Source: Loxodes magnus (Eukaryota; Ciliophora; Karyorelictea; Loxodida; Loxodidae). Taken from it: 64,000 nt of DNA. Both the position numbers and the translations under genes were made by a program. The notes below the pieces were generated by a model. The model was not told the DNA's origin. It made no database searches and was given only the letters and a program-made list of their open reading frames with translations. Below are positions 38,401-50,304 of the stretch, piece by piece; the first letter of the stretch is position 1; each line of letters opens with the position of its first letter. The stretch spans positions 62,001 through 126,000 of the forward strand of contig CAMPDV010001305.1 of NCBI GenBank assembly GCA_946699065.1. The letters run 5' to 3'.

Positions 38401-41400
38401 ATCTACCAAATTCATTGTTACAGTCTTCTTAACATATTCCGTCTCCAATCCAAGTTTCATTGCAATCGGGACTGACAAAGCCTGGTGGTACACAGTCTCC
38501 ATTATCCCAATTACATTAAGCGAAATTACAATGCATATCGCAAACTTTATTTCCAAGATCAGTAGTTATACATGCCTCAGCGCATGTATTTATTGCGCAA
38601 TCTCCATTATCAAAATTGCATCTTTCTACATTGCAAGCTTATTAGCAAACTCCATCACCAAGATTTTCATTCAAGCAGTCATAAGTGCATCTATCTTCGC
38701 AATCATCTTCGTCGTAATTACAATTTGCGTTCATACATTCTGCGTTACACATTCCATCATTTATCATACTTGCGTAGCATCCTAACTAACATTGAGGTTC
38801 ACAGTCACGTCCGTCATAGTTGCATTCAGCATAATCGCATTCTTCATCACAATTTCCATTTCCCATTTTTCCTTAGCATTCTAACGAACATTTTTTGTCA
38901 CAATCTTTTCCATCGAAATTACACTGCTCTATATTGCATGCTCCATCACATTTTCCGTCTGCTATCCAAGCATTTAAGCAATCCCATGAACATCTATCAT
39001 CACAGTCTTCTCCATCAAAGTTACATTATTTATTGTAGCAAACTAAATCGCATACTCCATCGTTAATGTATTTAGGGTTGCATTCAGAAGCACACCAAGG
39101 TTCACAATCACCATTATCATAATTGCATTCAGCTGTATTACAAATCTAATTACAAACTCCATCTCCTTTGAATGAAGCTACGCAACCTTGTCTTGTACAT
39201 TCGTCACAATCAAGACCATCAAATTAGCATGATTCAGTTAAGCATTCTTCGTCACAGTATCCATTGTTAATATAATCTGTTCTACAGTTTTCATTGCAAT
39301 AATCTGGTTCATCACAATCTCCAGAATCATAATCACATTATTCATTATTGCAAGCAGGATCGCATATACCATCACCAACATTTCTATATGGACAGTCTTT
39401 GGCACATTCATTTTCTGGCTTGCAATCATTCTAATCAAAGTCGCAACTTTCTACCTAGCATGCAGCTTAGCAAATTCCATCATTAAGATCGCTGTATAAA
39501 CATCCCTCAGCACAACTTGTTGGAGGAGTACAATCAGAACCATCAAACTTACAATCTTCGTTATAACATTCAGTTTCGCAAATTCCATTACTTACTTAAG
39601 ATTCTAAGCATCCCTCAGAACAGAAAGGAGCTGTGCAGTCTTTCCCGTCCCAATTGCAATCTTTGTTCCAACACTAAATTTAGCAAGTTCCATCATTAAC
39701 CATTTTGTCAGCACAACCATAAGAGCATTCTTCATCTAACCAACAATCAGTTCCATCAAATTAGCAAGATTCTGTCTAACACTCAGGATTGCATATTCCA
39801 TTGTTAATTTGTGAAAGTTTGCAACCTTAATCATTGCAAGTATCTTCACAATCTCCACCATCAAATTAGCAAGCTTCAGTATTACAGCTTTAATCACACA
39901 TTAAGTTTGCTAGTGAACAAGGAGAACATTCTGTAGCACAAGCATCACAATCACCTTTATCGAAATCGCATTGCTAATTGTAGCACTCAATGTTGCAACG
40001 ACCATTTCCTAATTGAGATTTCAAACATTTTTCTTGACAGTAGTCCAAGCAATCGTTGTGATCATATTAGCATTGCTTGCTAAAGCAACCTTAATCACAA
40101 ATTCCGTTTCCAAGCATGTCTTAGCTACATCCTTCAGCACAATAATTTTCTGTTTCTCTTAAACAGTCAGAACCATCCATTTTACACTCTTTAACAAAGC
40201 ATTCATCTTCGCAAATATCATCGTTTATCATAGAAAATACACAGTTCTTATTGCAAAATTCACAATCTTAATTATCGAATTAGCATTCAGCAACATTGCA
40301 AGCATCTTCACATATTCTGTTACCTAATTGATTTTTGTTGCATCCAGGAGCACATTCTTCTGCTGGAATACAATCAAAGCGATCATAGAAACAATCAGCA
40401 ACTTAGCAAGGAGGATTGCAAGCGCCATCATTAATCCAACTATGAGGACATCCTTCAGCACAGAACTTTTCATTTGGATATGATGAATATTCTTCTACTT
40501 AACTTTAGTATTTTTGATTTTCTTAAAATACTTTAGTAATTTCATTTTCTTTATTTGTTTCTGCTTTAGACTTTGTCGGTTGAATACTATAAACTTGAAT
40601 ATCATCGAAGTATACATTACCATACTTTTCTCCAACAAAATCTCTAATAATTAAAGCTATCTTTTGGCTATCTTGCTTGAAAATATCAGTGAAAGCTATT
40701 ACGACTGTTTCCCATTGGTTAGTATCAGGGAGTCTTGCAGCTACTTAATCAAATTGCTCAAATGTTGAAGTGGATCCAATGTAGAATGGATTAGTTATAA
40801 TTCCACTTTCATCTTATTAGCAAAAACCAATTTATCCACCTGATTTGACTGATCCATCAGATACACCCAAATACTTAAATGCAACAATATATTAATCTGT
40901 AGGACTGAAGAAAGGTAAACTATATAACTCATCTTAAGTAGTTATTTAGAGAACTTTATTAGCTTCATCTTTTGGATCAGATACTATACTAGACAAAAAT
41001 CCTTCTTCAGTTTGCTCATTCCAATTATTTGCTAGATTTCCTTCCTCGAAATTATCGTCAAATATCAATTTAGCTGAAGCTAATTATGCAACTTGATCAT
41101 AAATATTTTCAACAGTATCTAAAGCAATTATAACAATGTCATCGAAATAACAGTCACCAGCTGGTGAAACTCTGTCTTAGAAAACAATACGTAGAGATCC
41201 TGGTTCGTTAAAGTCATTGAAAGTTAAACAATATTTTTACCAAGATTCACTGTATGGAAGATGCATTGCTTTTACATTATCTTCATAAAAGTCTTTATCA
41301 GTACTTGCAAGTCATACTATTTCTTCTTCGTTACCAACTCCAACAGATCCTCCAATATTTTCTACATCACTATTTTCTTTAGACATAGCGAGATAATTGA

Positions 41401-44400
41401 AGCAAACCACATAGCTTCCTGTTGGTGATTCAAGTAAAGGAGTGAAAATATCTCCATCTATATTCTCTGAAGTGAAAGTTAAAACGGTATTATCAGAATT
41501 TAAAGGATCATGAGTCAAAGTACCAGAAGTTAAAGATTCTTCTTTTCCTACCCATTTATTGAGGTTTCCATTTTCAAAATCTTCTTAGAAAATAGCTGTT
41601 TCTTTGCTTGGAGAACAATCTTATCCATCGAAATAACATTATTCTACTTAACAAGAAGGTTCACATATATCATTGTTTACCTGTGATTTCTAACATCCAA
41701 GCCAACAGAAGTTGTTGTTTGGGAATATACAGTCACCTTTATCAAAATCACATTCTTCAGTATTGCATTCTAAATTGCAAATTCCATCTCCAATAGTTCC
41801 TTAGTTGCAGGTATCTCCACATGGATGTGCGATTGGAGGTCTATCACAGTCCCCGCCATCAAATTGGCATGTATCGATATTACATTGTTAATCGCATTTT
41901 CCATCTCCTACTGAAGACCAGGTGCATTCCTTTGAGCAAGTAGTACAGTCTTCTTAATCGTAGAAGCATTCTGCATTATTACATTGACTTTAGCATATTC
42001 CATCTCCTAGCTATGCATAGCAACATCCAGATGAACATTCAACCTAGCATTCTTCACTACAGTCTGGTAGATCATTTTAGCAATCAGAATTCTAGCATTC
42101 AGGTTCGCAAATTCCATCATTCAACCAATCCCAAAGACATCCTTCGGCGCAATAATATTGATTTGGATAAACACAGTCTCCTCCATCATACTAGCAATCC
42201 AAAGTGTTGCACTACTAATCACAGTATGAGTCCCCAACTTATCTCCAATAGCATTCTTCATTGCATTTATTGAGATTAGGATATCTGCAATCAAATCCAT
42301 CGAAATCACATAGAGCATTGTTACATCTAGATTCACATTCTCCATTGTTAATCATTCCCCAAGTACATCCTTCGAAGCAAAGATTTTCATTGGGATACAT
42401 ACAATCTTAGCAATCATAATTGCAAGCAGCATTGTTGCAGGCATCTTAACAGATTCTATCGCCAATAAAGTTCCTTTAGCAGTCTGGAGCACAGTGAGTA
42501 GAATTTGGAGTTAAGCAATCACCTCTATCATACTCGCATTCTTTAATTAAACATTCAGGTTAGCATAAGCCATCTCCAATCATTTCATTCTTGCATTGAC
42601 TTAATTATTTGCACTACCCAGGACTAGGTTCAGGGTCAAAGGGGTCAGTTGGTATATCTGATGGCAGAGTTGTATCATTAATAACATAAGGAGTATACAA
42701 AAAGGTTTTGTAGCAAATGTTAGAACCCTTTAGAATGAAGGTTTTATCTTGAGATCTAACATTATTTTAGAACTTAACTGCTATGGCTTGATCTTTATTC
42801 AAAGTAACTTGATATGTAACTGTGTCCAAGTTATAGAAGATAAGTAAACTATTCCACTATGTCAAATCAAGATTTCCTACTACATAATTCTCTTCAGAGT
42901 TACTTATAATCACTTGATAGTTTTATCCAGATTCTTCTTATTCAACGATAAGTTAAACTTTATCTGGCAATAAAACTACTTAAGAGTCACCAAGTATGTC
43001 AAATCCAAAAGTTATATAGAATGTATAATCACTTAAAAAATAAGGAAGTACTTCATAAGCTACTGATTAGGTTTCATTCAAGCAAAGTTAGTCATTACTT
43101 GGGGTGGGATCTCCTGTAGGTGTAACTGTTACGTTGGTACAATTTATAGATTCCATTTGAAGTTAAGCAGAACTACTATAAGTGGAATAGCATGAATTAT
43201 TTGGCTATGGTTCTGGTGTCGGAATGTCAGGAAAATCTTCTGGAATATCATCTTCACTGTATATAATTGTATTTTAGTAGCAGAAAGGAAGATTACCATA
43301 GAACGTGTATTGATTAGGCCTTGGTTCCATATTAATAATCAATCCTTTTCCATTTTTATCCCATTCTGTTACGTTTTCATACTTCCTTTTATCATTCAAT
43401 TATACAGTTAAATTATATGTCTTTGAATCGAAAATTACCCAAAGTTCATTCCATTAGTCATTTACCGATCCTATTTCGAGGGTAACTCCTTCTAATTCAT
43501 AAACAAACATTCCAAGTCTATTCTTTGAAGTTGGGTAGACATAAAAATTACCATAAGGAAGCGAAATTATTTTTTCACGTGTATTTGTACTTTCATCTTC
43601 GTAAGAATAATAATTTGGCTACAACAATGAGTAAAGTGCATAGACATAGACCTCTCCTTAATCCTCCGCTCTAATTGTTCCAATACCAGTTTCATGATAA
43701 CATCTAAGACCTGAGGTACATGTAGTATCTCCAGTAAATTCGCTTTCCATAGGACTATCTTTGCATTCTTCCTAACAGGACTTTAAGTAATTGAACGAAG
43801 AGTCTGCTTTATCTGGACAAACTTTGCCTTCACATTAATCAATAGAATATTTCAAGTCTTCTGTTAGAGTTTTCATGGTATCCACGTAAGTTTAATTTGT
43901 CAATGAAGGAAGATTTGACAACTCTTTTTCATAGCAATCAATTAATTAGTTGGAAGTATTGATTAGAAGCTCATAAGAAGATAAGCATTCTTCGCTATTA
44001 CAGTTGTCATCTAAAGATTCTATAGCAGAGAAAAGATCCTGTGTAGCTTCTTCAGAGGCTAGAGAACTTTTTATTGATCTTAGCTTGTCGTGGCTTGAGA
44101 GATCATTCTAAGCTTCCACTGTTTTTTTGTTTACAAAGTAACCTGCTAAATAATCTCCACTTATTATTTATTATTCAATTCCAGGTCCTTTCCATGCTAC
44201 TTCTACATGATCAGATTCACCTGCATCTTTATGCAAAACTTCTATGTAATATGGCTATTCAGCAATCAAGTATATTTCCTTGGATTTTTGAGAGAGAGCT
44301 GCATTGAAATTACCAACGCTTGTCTATTTTCTTAAGTATGCAATTTATTTTTTATCAGCAGGATTTCCTGAAGTACTGAGGTATAATTCAGATTCATCAT

Positions 44401-44932
44401 CAGAAGCTATCCAAAATGTATACTTTCCATTCACTTTAGGAATTAAATATCCTCGAATTCTCTGACCATATGAGCTGTACCAGTCTATTGGTCCTTATAA
44501 GCTTTGGAGTGTACTTGCTTCGTCAGGTATATCAGGATATTAAGCATTCTTAGTGAAGTCTGTGATATATTTTCCTGATATCTTCCAGAATTCTGCATCA
44601 ACAAATCCTCTCTACAGTTCGAGCTCTTCATTAGCCTCTTTATTCTTGATGTGTTCCTATAAATGATTCGAATCAGTATCCCATTTTAAGGCAGCCTCAT
44701 AGGCTAAATTTAGCTCTGACCTAAAATCTTTGAGGATTTTATTATTAGGCTCAGCTACTTAGGTCACATAGATATCCTTTTGCTTAACAACATCCTCTAT
44801 CTCCAGCATAAGACTGTAAATAGTATCTGCATCAGGACAATCTTTCCAGTTCTTTTCAGGTAAATAGCTTTAATACATCGCATTGACAGCGAAAAAAGAA
44901 GTAATAAGAAAAGCACTAAGGAAGGCTTTCAT
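32456..44932 (-). CDS. Giant secreted PA14 / beta-sandwich / LNR-repeat protein, 4,158 residues
   Basis: ATG at 44,932-44,930 and TGA at 32,458-32,456 are exactly in frame (4,159 codons, no intron needed) with TAA/TAG as Gln. Order: signal peptide ([18 protein letters not shown]); PA14 domain, residues ~115-265 ([38 protein letters not shown]); a helical Cys-bearing linker; two beta-sandwich LamG-like domains to ~750; about nine LNRs (~775-1,100); two concanavalin-like domains ending in YFDDI (~1,115-1,450); about fifty more LNRs (~1,490-3,430; pattern C..(L/I)(G/N)(D/N)G.C...C....C..D..DC); an acidic linker and another beta-sandwich; the 36-residue array; and a Ser/Arg/Lys tail ending SSSSSDE. 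LNRs normally bind calcium. I see no transmembrane helix near the end, so it is probably secreted, surface-bound or stored. One TGA lies at codon 1,207 and must be read through. Confidence 0.93.
32681..33865 (-). repeat. Tandem 108-bp minisatellite inside the giant gene (about 11 units)
   Basis: The marker TGGCTCGACTTCAGGAGC occurs at 32,681, 32,789, 32,897 and then every 108 bp to 33,761,, eleven times. Each unit encodes 36 residues, including [20 protein letters not shown] and [12 protein letters not shown], with four TAA-Gln codons. Units are almost identical. Those at 32,789, 33,437, 33,653 and 33,761 carry GCATCT (VDAP) instead of GCCTCT (VEAP). The unit at 33,761 also has TACGTATAA in place of TGCATATAA, and the outer edges are diverged. 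The length is a multiple of three, so changes in unit number keep the frame. Confidence 0.97.
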
Positions 44933-47761
44933 TATTATTATTTTGATTATTTTACGCTCCTTAAATAGTAACCGACATTGATTTTATACGGCTATAAACG
45001 AAAAAAACAAGTATTTTAATATTAGTTAATATCCGTTTATTTAGCCTTTTTATAAAGTGTTTTTATTAGTTAAAATAACTACTAAGTATATCGTTATAAT
45101 AACATACTAAGGCAAATGAAAGTGAAACTAGGCATTTTTAGATTTTAGGTGCATGCTGGTTCTTAGTTAAAGAACTGTCTTTTAAGCTAACTTCTTTTTT
45201 ACTTGCTGATTTCGAAAAATATTAAGAATTTTCTTCTATGAAAATGCTTAGGAAACTTTTGAAATTGATGATCGAAAGATAGATAGAAGAGAAAAAATAG
45301 AAGATAAGGATAAAATAAGCGGATTTAGTTAAATAAGAAATATAACTGAATTAAATAATATTTTGGAAAGTTCTCTCAGTAGTAATTTACTAAATTTAGC
45401 TTTTAGCACCATAAAGCGCTGTCAACACAGTTAGAATATTCATTCCCAAGGTTAATGAAATAATAATATTTAGTTTCTTAGAGTTTCTAGTACTTCCTTT
45501 CAAGGTTCCTCACTTAATACTTCAAAGATTTGCACATTCTAAAAGCAGTAAAAATAATAAATTTTAGGCTTTGATACCCTTCATTTGATATAATGAGTAT
45601 CTTATTATATGCTCATTAGTTGAAATGAAGAGCTTTATAACTAAGCACTATTTTTCTAATATTATTAAACCAAAAATAAAGGTTTTTCTTATTTCTCTGT
45701 CTATTTTTAAAAGACTTATTAAAACCTTTAAAATGATATGATTGCTTAGTTTTAAGATAATAGAGGGTAAATAATTTAGAATATATATTAGTTAAAATTG
45801 TTTGATTGTTTAATTACATTTAGTATATTTAGAGCCATCATTTTCAGAACATCTTTGTAGATTGAAAGGTGTAGATTGCTCAACTGCTCAAATTTCTACT
45901 ATGTATAGAATTTACTCTAAGCAAGCCAATCCTAGATAAGTATATTCAAATTTAGCCTCAAAAGGAGGTTCCAAGGAAAAAGTTTATTTTACTTAATATA
46001 ATCAGATAACCAAGGACTAGGTTATCTTACAATTTTAGACTATAAGCATTAAGAATTACATCTAAATAAGTTGTTCACATATACTTATCTCTTTCTGTTG
46101 TTCTATTTGGTTCTTTTAAGCTCTTCTTTTATATATTTATAGCTGATGTAAACTCAAACGCACACTTATACTTTTATTTTTATAATTGTTATTTCTCTTT
46201 AATATTTTATCTATAAACTATGAGTGAAGAATTCTATATCTTTTGATCTAATTAATTCAACTTAAGAGGTTTCTATGAATGTAATTCCCTTACTTGTCAT
46301 ATTAGCTTCAATTTATTCATCCTTATATTTAGGTAATTTCTCTATTTCTCATCTAAATTTCCTAATATTTCTATATTTCTCCTACTTTTCTTGTCTTTTT
46401 ATAACTCGTATAGTATAAGGCATTTGGTATAAAAGTATAAAATGTAGACTTTAAGCTACATCAAAAGAGAAATTTAAGAAGTAGTAATATCTTAACTAAG
46501 GGAATATTTTAATTGCATGTTAATAGTGAAATGAAATAGCATTGCTGAGTATAAAGTTTATCCACTTAAAGAATGCTTATAAGCTAATTAAAAATGCTAA
46601 CTTAAATGATTTTTATATGAATGTTTACCATTATACTACAAGTTTATGGAAACATCTAGTTAATAGTCATAGTTATCTAAGTTAAGGCCATTATTAGAAG
46701 ATATATGGAACAAAACTTAAACAAATGTAATTCAATTAAAATTGAGATTATAGTTGGTTATGAAAAGGCAGTGGATTAGAAGAAATGTAAATTTTAGTTA
46801 CAATTATTAAGGAATAAAAATATAAAAATTGTATTAATTAAATCTAAAAGTTAAATTAGCAAATATACTTTAAATCTAACTAAATCATATTAGTATAATA
46901 TTCTATAAATCAGTATTTTATATAAGAGTATTAATACCAAACAATCCTATTACCATCTAAATTAGAAAGTAAGGCAGATTATTAATAATTTAAGCATCAA
47001 ACTTTAAATTTTAAATTCAACCATTTCTAGACACTAAGTTTATAATTAATCTACTTAGACAATTATTAAGCAAATTGGTAATCTCTAAAGTTTAAATTCT
47101 CTATATTTTAAGATCAGAATAGACTTAACTTTTCAATTAAGAACTCAATAGTTTATCAAAGCATTTGAATTATCTCACAATAAAATATCTATCTTATATA
47201 TTTAATTTTCATACTCTTTTGTAATTTGTTTCTTATTTCAAATATTCTTATTATCTCATATTATATAGCAACATTTAAATGATGATAGATCCTATTCTTA
47301 GTGATATTTTTAAGCAGCAATATTAAAAATTAGATCTTTCTATCATCTTAACTCCAAACAACTTCTTACTGCAACTTTATAATATAAAGCTAAAGTCTCA
47401 TTATACAATCATATAATATATGCTCTTTATCTTATTTAGATATATCAATAGAATAATCAATAATCATACTCTTTATTTAAACTAAGTATATTCTTTTTAT
47501 TCATTACCTTATTAATCCAAAGCAAATATTAAACTTAACCACTCTATTTTTCATATTATTCTCTATAATTTTCACTAAATACCATTTCCACATTTTAATT
47601 AAGCTAAGCCAAACAGTGAATAATATGAAATAGATCAGAAAAATACTTTTCTGTCTAGTGATTGCATTTTAGATATTCTGGTATTAGTTAGGAAGAGCAA
47701 TGACTATAGAAATAGTTATTTTATAATTTTCTATATTATCTTCAATAGGTTTAAATAAAAT
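44933..47761. other. Gene-poor AT-rich spacer between divergent genes
   Basis: Separates the minus-strand giant gene from the plus-strand RBR gene, so both promoters should lie here. The 5' flank of the giant gene is A/T-rich with ATTATTATTATTTTGATTATT immediately upstream of its ATG (key part ATTATTATTTTGATTA). No domain or repeat is recognised in the middle. Confidence 0.5.
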
Positions 47762-49074
47762 ATGTCTAACTACAGAAAACAAACAAGCTAATTCAAAATT
47801 ACAAACAACAAAAAACAACTTTAAAACCTTAACCTTAATTTAGAAACACAACAAAACTAGGAATAACAAACATAAATCACAGAGTTAACTTCTGAGAATT
47901 CAAATCATCCTTTTAATTAACAAACCAAACCAATTCCCAATCAAACAAGCCAGCTCCAAAACTAATTCCACCTTCAAATTATAAGATTAATAAGCAATTT
48001 TACCCTTTTCTATAATCAATTGAAACAGCTTTATCGCTTTCATCTTCACAAAATCTTTAAAATACCTATTTAAGTATAAAATCATATCAATAAGACTTGA
48101 TTAATTAATCAATTGATATATCCAACTCTGAGAGATAAAAATCTCTTAAAATTTGAAAGACAGTCAAGATAAGAGTACCTTAAAGTATTAATTAAGTTTA
48201 ATAGATTACAAGTCTTGATAAGACCTTAAGTACTTCTAGAAAGAAAAAAACACTCCAATGTGAAATTTGCTATAATACATTTAATTTAAGTTAAATGCTT
48301 TTCTTAACATGTGGGCACAGATTAAATTAATCATGCTTGAAGCTAATGATCAATGAAGCTATTTCGAAATGCCATTTTAAAGTTGAGCACTTTCTATGCT
48401 GAAATTAAGAATGTAATTTACCCTTAGAAATGCCTATTCCTAGTTTCAATTAACTGAACCATTAATTTTTAAAAGCTTATAGAGGAATAATGAGATTTGA
48501 TATGCTGGTGGAGACTAAAAGCTACTGGAAAATTCAAGTAAGTTTTAAAGAATTAGAAAATGTCCTGGTTGTAAAGAAATTCTTGACTTAAGAAATATTT
48601 ATTAATTTTTCAAGTGTCCACATTGCTTAAATCATTTTTGCTCTATATGTTGCAGAAAAAGCCATTAAGGGCCATGCCAATACGAAAATTAAGAAGAAGT
48701 AAGATTATCAATTTAGTATTTAAGATTAATTAATGAAGCGGAAATAGATTTAAGAGCTTGTCCTTTTTGTAATGAGTAATACAGGCCACCAGTCAAATGT
48801 AAACATGTAACATGTGATAGATGTAGAGGAGAATGATGTTTTGCCTGTTGTGTTAACTAGAAAGTAAGTATACTATCTTTAGCCTATTTTCGCTCATGGA
48901 AACAATTATCATGCTGAAGGATGTCCATTCTACTTTGCTTATTAAGGCGAAGAAATTTATAAGTCATAAAGTTGTCCTGAATGTAAAAGATTAGGATTTG
49001 GTTGCTAAGCGCCACCTAGAATAAGCAAAGAATTAGAAGAAAAAAATAAGAAATGTGGGATTGGAGCTAGGTGA
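47762..49074 (+). CDS. RBR-type E3 ubiquitin ligase (RING1-IBR-RING2) with ultrashort introns
   Basis: ATG 47,762 starts a Gln/Asn-rich N-terminal region (MSNYRKQTSQFKITNN). Exon 1 ends at 48,184. RING1 is LQCEICYNTF..FLTCGHRLNQSCLK..FLCWNQEC (48,253-48,400). An IBR-like part follows: KCPGCKE..FKCPHC..FCSICC..SHQGPC (48,558-48,680). RING2-like: ACPFCNEQYRP..CKHVTCDRCRGEWCFACC (48,757-48,855), then HGNNYHAEGCPFY and CPECKRLGFGC. TGA encodes the conserved Trp of EWCFAC and the Trp of LCWNQ, and TGA 49,072-49,074 ends the gene. Introns: 48,185-48,204 and 48,864-48,882. One more frame change near 48,510-48,556 is unresolved; a GTAAGT..TTAG stretch lies there. RBR ligases pass ubiquitin through a RING2 cysteine. 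The substrate is unknown. Confidence 0.8.
48185..48204 (+). other. 20-nt intron in the RBR gene
   Basis: GTATTAATTAAGTTTAATAG. Its removal joins ..RQEYLK to ITSLDKT.. and links the N-terminal frame from ATG 47,762 (141 whole codons) to the RING1 frame. Standard GT-AG ends. Confidence 0.75.
48538..48556 (+). other. Possible 19-nt intron, frame not fully explained
   Basis: GTAAGTTTTAAAGAATTAG has good splice ends, but removing it alone does not join the RING1 frame to the IBR frame. Either a second event lies just upstream (48,500-48,537) or the sequence has an indel. Confidence 0.35.
48864..48882 (+). other. 19-nt intron in the RBR gene
   Basis: GTAAGTATACTATCTTTAG. Removal joins CFACCVNQK to PIFAHGNNYH, restoring the usual spacing between the last RING2-like cysteines and the HG..YH motif, and it keeps frame to the TGA at 49,072. 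Confidence 0.85.
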
Positions 49075-49213
49075 AGACTCAAAATTAGGGAATAATAAAT
49101 TTGTTTGTTTGTTTTTATTGTTTTATAACTAAAAGTTCTAAGCATAGTAGTTCTAAAGTGATAAAACTACATCTATTAAGTTCTAATTTTAGTTTAATTT
49201 AATCTCAATTAGA

Positions 49214-50304
49214 ATGAAAATAAATAGGTAATTTCATTCTAAGAACAAGTTTGGAAGAAAATAGTGATGCTATATAATCTAATTCCCCTTATAATGGTAT
49301 ATTGGTTACATTTACTTATAGCTTTAAGAAGCGTGATAGAACTTTCCCTATCTCTATCTTCCATGTTATGAAGGTTGTTCTTAATTAATTATAATTAGTT
49401 GCTATAAACAATAATTTTGAGAAATAGGAAAAAGGATCTGGCAATCTTTAGCATTGTAATAATATAAAAGGTAATGATTATAGTTGAGGAGCCTTGATAA
49501 AGAATAGACTTTGCTTTATAATAATTGATAATTAAAATATATTTGCTAGGGTTAGCTTAGCATCCTATGGTTCTTAAGGGAATGATGCAAAAGGTGATAT
49601 GAGTCTCTCCAATGTCTTGCTAAAAAGAATTGAAATTGAATATTGATTTGCTTAGTTTGATTAGCTTAAAGCTGACTGAATGAGTTAATGTATTGAATGC
49701 ATAAATAAATGGGAGATAGTATAAAGAAGAGTGTAAAGTGTATTTGGATATATTTAGAATATTAAAGACTTTTATGGTTGTATCATCATTGCTAAGAATT
49801 GAATAATTAGTATGTAAGAAATGAAGGTAATTAAAATAATGGAAGCTATATTCTAAAATATTAAGCTATTAAGGGACATGGAATACTTTTACTTAAGCAA
49901 ACATTTTAGATAGTGCAAACAGATTAATAATTGATTTAGGTATAAATCTTAAGAGTCTTTAATTATTAAATAACTATATATATAAGTTTATGAAATTATA
50001 GATAGATATTTATACAATAGTAAGCAGCATGTTGCATGCTTTAACTTTATGTTCTACTCTAAATTAAATTTTGCAAAATCAGAAGAATAATAGCTATCTA
50101 GCAAGATTATATAATAATCAAACATTTTAAGTTAAAATCTTTAAGATATTAGAGTAATAATATCTTAAAGTCAACAATTATACTTATAAGCAAGAATCTA
50201 TAGAAACTAAAATGTTTTAAATGAAATCATTCAAACATTAAATAAGATTATTCTATTCAAATTTACAACTTTACTAACACATTTTATCTTAGATTGCTTA
50301 ATGA
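49214..50304 (+). CDS. Uncharacterised protein with two ultrashort introns
   Basis: ATG 49,214, only 139 bp after the RBR stop. Exon 1 is 14 nt (MKIN plus two bases), then a 16-nt intron, a long exon, a 19-nt intron at 49,827-49,845, and an exon ending at TGA 50,302-50,304. The protein begins MKINRTSLEENSDAIQSNSP, continues YNGILVTFTYSFKKRDRTFP and GALIKNRLCFIIIDNQNIFA, and after the second intron reads SYQGTWNTFTQANILDSANR. Trp is encoded by TGA in YSW, YWF, DWM and NWI, and by TGG in NKW and TWN. No family recognised. It ends 21 bp before the first base homologous to the window start. Confidence 0.65.
49228..49243 (+). other. 16-nt intron
   Basis: GTAATTTCATTCTAAG interrupts an AG|A codon right after MKIN. 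Its removal connects the ATG to the long protein-like frame, which has no other nearby start. Confidence 0.7.
49827..49845 (+). other. 19-nt intron
   Basis: GTAATTAAAATAATGGAAG. Removal joins ..SMQEMK to LYSKILSYQGTW.., moving into a frame that stays protein-like to the TGA at 50,302. Confidence 0.65.

Noticed and set aside
34640-40470. Roughly 113-bp periodic pattern resembling a CRISPR-like or satellite array
   Set aside because: The period is the LNR repeat. Units differ in sequence and keep Cys/Asp codon positions, so it is coding, with no repeat-spacer structure.
34700-42350. Many short plus- and minus-strand reading frames in the LNR region, some with hydrophobic text
   Set aside because: They are shadows of the periodic LNR coding sequence in other frames; the single minus-strand frame explains them all.
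32456-44932. Reading the giant gene as a pseudogene full of stops
   Set aside because: TAA/TAG fall at variable, often Gln-compatible positions, frame is kept for 12.5 kb, and domain cysteines are intact; reassigned codons explain it.
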